This document shows positions 11,446 to 12,488 of a DNA stretch of 12,488 nucleotides, piece by piece. The number at the start of each line of letters is the position of its first letter. Within the stretch, counting starts at the first letter, position 1. The stretch spans positions 1-12,488 of the forward strand of contig SLRF01000040.1 of NCBI GenBank assembly GCA_007131065.1, written 5' to 3'. The notes under the pieces are model-generated. The model ran no database searches, was not told the DNA's origin, and worked only from the letters and a program-made list of their open reading frames with translations. Source of the DNA: Candidatus Saccharimonadota bacterium (GTDB lineage: Bacteria; Patescibacteriota; Saccharimonadia; QS-5-54-17). The position numbers were made by a program, and so were the translations under genes.

Positions 11446-12488
11446 TATGCCAAAAGAACACACCGAAAATCTAGACGATATGAAGCTCAATCCAAAGCTA
11501 TATAAAAAAGATGTTGAGATGGAGCCCTCACGCAACGGTTTCGGCCGAGGCTTAGTCGAAGCGGGACGCCGCGACAAACAGGTCGTGGCGTTATGTGCGG
11601 ATCTTACCGGGTCTACTCGCATGGATGCGTTCGCAGAAGAGTTTCCCGAAAGGTTTGTCCAGGTAGGTGTAGCGGAGCAGAACTTAGTAACTGTAGCTTC
11701 AGGAATGGCCCATATGGACAAAGTACCATTCACTAGCAGTTACGCTGCATTTAGTCCAGGCAGGAACTGGGAGCAAATCCGTACTACTATCTGCCTCAAC
11801 GAACGTAACGTGAAGATTATCGGTTCTCACGCTGGGGTATCGGTGGGGCCGGACGGAGCGACACACCAGATGCTCGAAGACATCGCTTTGATGCGAGTAC
11901 TGCCACATATGCAAGTAATCGTTCCTTGTGACAGTATCCAGGCCGAGAAGGCCACTATCGATATGGCTGCCGATATCGGTCCGGCTTATCTGCGGCTTGC
12001 TCGCGAAAAAAGCCCTATAGTGACTACTGAAGATTCACCTTTCGAAATCGGTAGATCTTACGTATATCACGAAGGCGAGGACGTAACCATAATTGCTTGT
12101 GGGAATATGGTGTATGAAGCACTTAAAGCGGCGACTACACTGGCCCAAGCTCATGTAAGTGCCGAGGTCATAAATTGTGCGACTATCAAGCCACTGGATG
12201 AAGAGACGATTCTAAAAAGTGTCTCCAAAACCGGCAAGGTAGTGACCGTCGAAGAGGCTCAAGCTGCTGCCGGTCTAGGTGGAGCTATAGCGGAACTACT
12301 TAGTAGTGAACTACCGACTAAGCAACTCAGAATAGGTATGAAGGACCGCTTCGGTGAATCAGGAGATCCTGATGAACTTATAAAGCATTTCGGTCTGGAC
12401 GCAGCGTCTATCGCTAAGGCAACAAAAGCATTCCTAAAAGATGAGACTCCTGAGCCGAAGAAGAAATCACGCGTTAAAAAAGATAAAA
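11438..12488 (+). CDS. Transketolase, C-terminal subunit (3' end outside window)
   Basis: Second half of the split transketolase, 350 residues visible with no stop before the window ends. It starts at ATG 11438, inside the end of the N-subunit gene, with GAGGTGA-type sequence just upstream. The pyrimidine-binding domain shows E80 in GVAEQN, the glutamate that activates thiamine diphosphate, then FTSSYAAF, GSHAGVSVGPDGATHQ and YLRLAREKSP. The C-terminal domain follows with VVTVEEAQAAAGLGGAIAE and DRFGESGDP. Related proteins end soon after the helix AKATKAFL; here the chain continues into a charged tail, DETPEPKKKSRVKKDK, which runs off the edge. A 1-deoxyxylulose-5-phosphate synthase is unlikely, since that enzyme is a single chain and the operon is pentose phosphate. 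Confidence 0.94.
   Translation, partial: MSNMPKEHTENLDDMKLNPKLYKKDVEMEPSRNGFGRGLVEAGRRDKQVVALCADLTGSTRMDAFAEEFPERFVQVGVAEQNLVTVASGMAHMDKVPFTSSYAAFSPGRNWEQIRTTICLNERNVKIIGSHAGVSVGPDGATHQMLEDIALMRVLPHMQVIVPCDSIQAEKATIDMAADIGPAYLRLAREKSPIVTTEDSPFEIGRSYVYHEGEDVTIIACGNMVYEALKAATTLAQAHVSAEVINCATIKPLDEETILKSVSKTGKVVTVEEAQAAAGLGGAIAELLSSELPTKQLRIGMKDRFGESGDPDELIKHFGLDAASIAKATKAFLKDETPEPKKKSRVKKDK

Noticed and set aside
10594..12488. Frameshifted single transketolase gene
   Set aside because: The two halves meet at the domain boundary seen in known split transketolases, each with its own start and a short overlap, so this is a natural two-subunit enzyme.
1..12488. CRISPR array, toxin-antitoxin, phage or transposon content
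   Set aside because: No regularly spaced repeats, terminal inverted repeats, integrase or transposase motifs were seen.

Overview
The window looks like ordinary chromosome from a small-genome member of the Patescibacteria (Candidate Phyla Radiation), most likely a Saccharibacteria-type organism. This is inferred from compact genes, a split transketolase, a glutaredoxin-thioredoxin reductase fusion, a short membrane-anchored C...C protein of a type I associate with these lineages, and the overall gene style. TAA, TAG and TGA all end real genes, so the standard bacterial code fits and the TGA=Gly code of Gracilibacteria/Absconditabacteria does not. ATA is the favoured isoleucine codon (19 of 31 Ile codons in the pyrophosphatase and GAPDH genes) although base composition is only moderately AT-rich. 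No rRNA, tRNA, CRISPR array or mobile element was seen, and no gene-free stretch exceeds 300 bases.

Layout. (1) 1-2442, plus strand: the C-terminal two thirds of a P2-type (calcium-type) cation ATPase, then two small overlapping membrane-anchored proteins, one with an extremely acidic tail and one with a conserved Cys pair. (2) 2470-3544, minus strand: a GlsB/YeaQ/YmgE-type stress membrane protein and a CmpX-like 'conserved TM helix' protein lacking the MscS beta domain, separated by a perfect 14-bp inverted repeat. (3) 3545-3711: a divergent promoter region with a 14-bp palindrome almost centred between the two -35 boxes. (4) 3712-5161: a redox pair, a dithiol glutaredoxin (CAYC) and a fused glutaredoxin (CPDS)-thioredoxin reductase (CATC). 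(5) 5234-7278: a membrane-anchored acidic helical protein and a NOX/ferric-reductase-like bis-haem flavoprotein. (6) 7317-8362: inorganic pyrophosphatase and an unrecognised 157-residue protein whose transcript appears leaderless. (7) 8437-12488: a tightly packed sugar-phosphate operon, GAPDH, RpiB, an RPE-like epimerase with altered active-site residues, and transketolase N and C halves, the last running off the window.

How the parts fit. Regions 1-2 read as an envelope, ion and osmotic homeostasis group. Regions 4-5 read as NAD(P)H-driven thiol and membrane electron transfer. Region 7 supplies lower glycolysis plus the non-oxidative pentose phosphate route. I see no convincing wholly new multi-gene system. 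The best leads are regulatory (three symmetric dyads placed at promoters, leaderless starts), an NADPH-site change and unusual thiol motif in the reductase fusion, the altered metal ligand in the epimerase, and the pairing of the helical anchored protein with the haem reductase.
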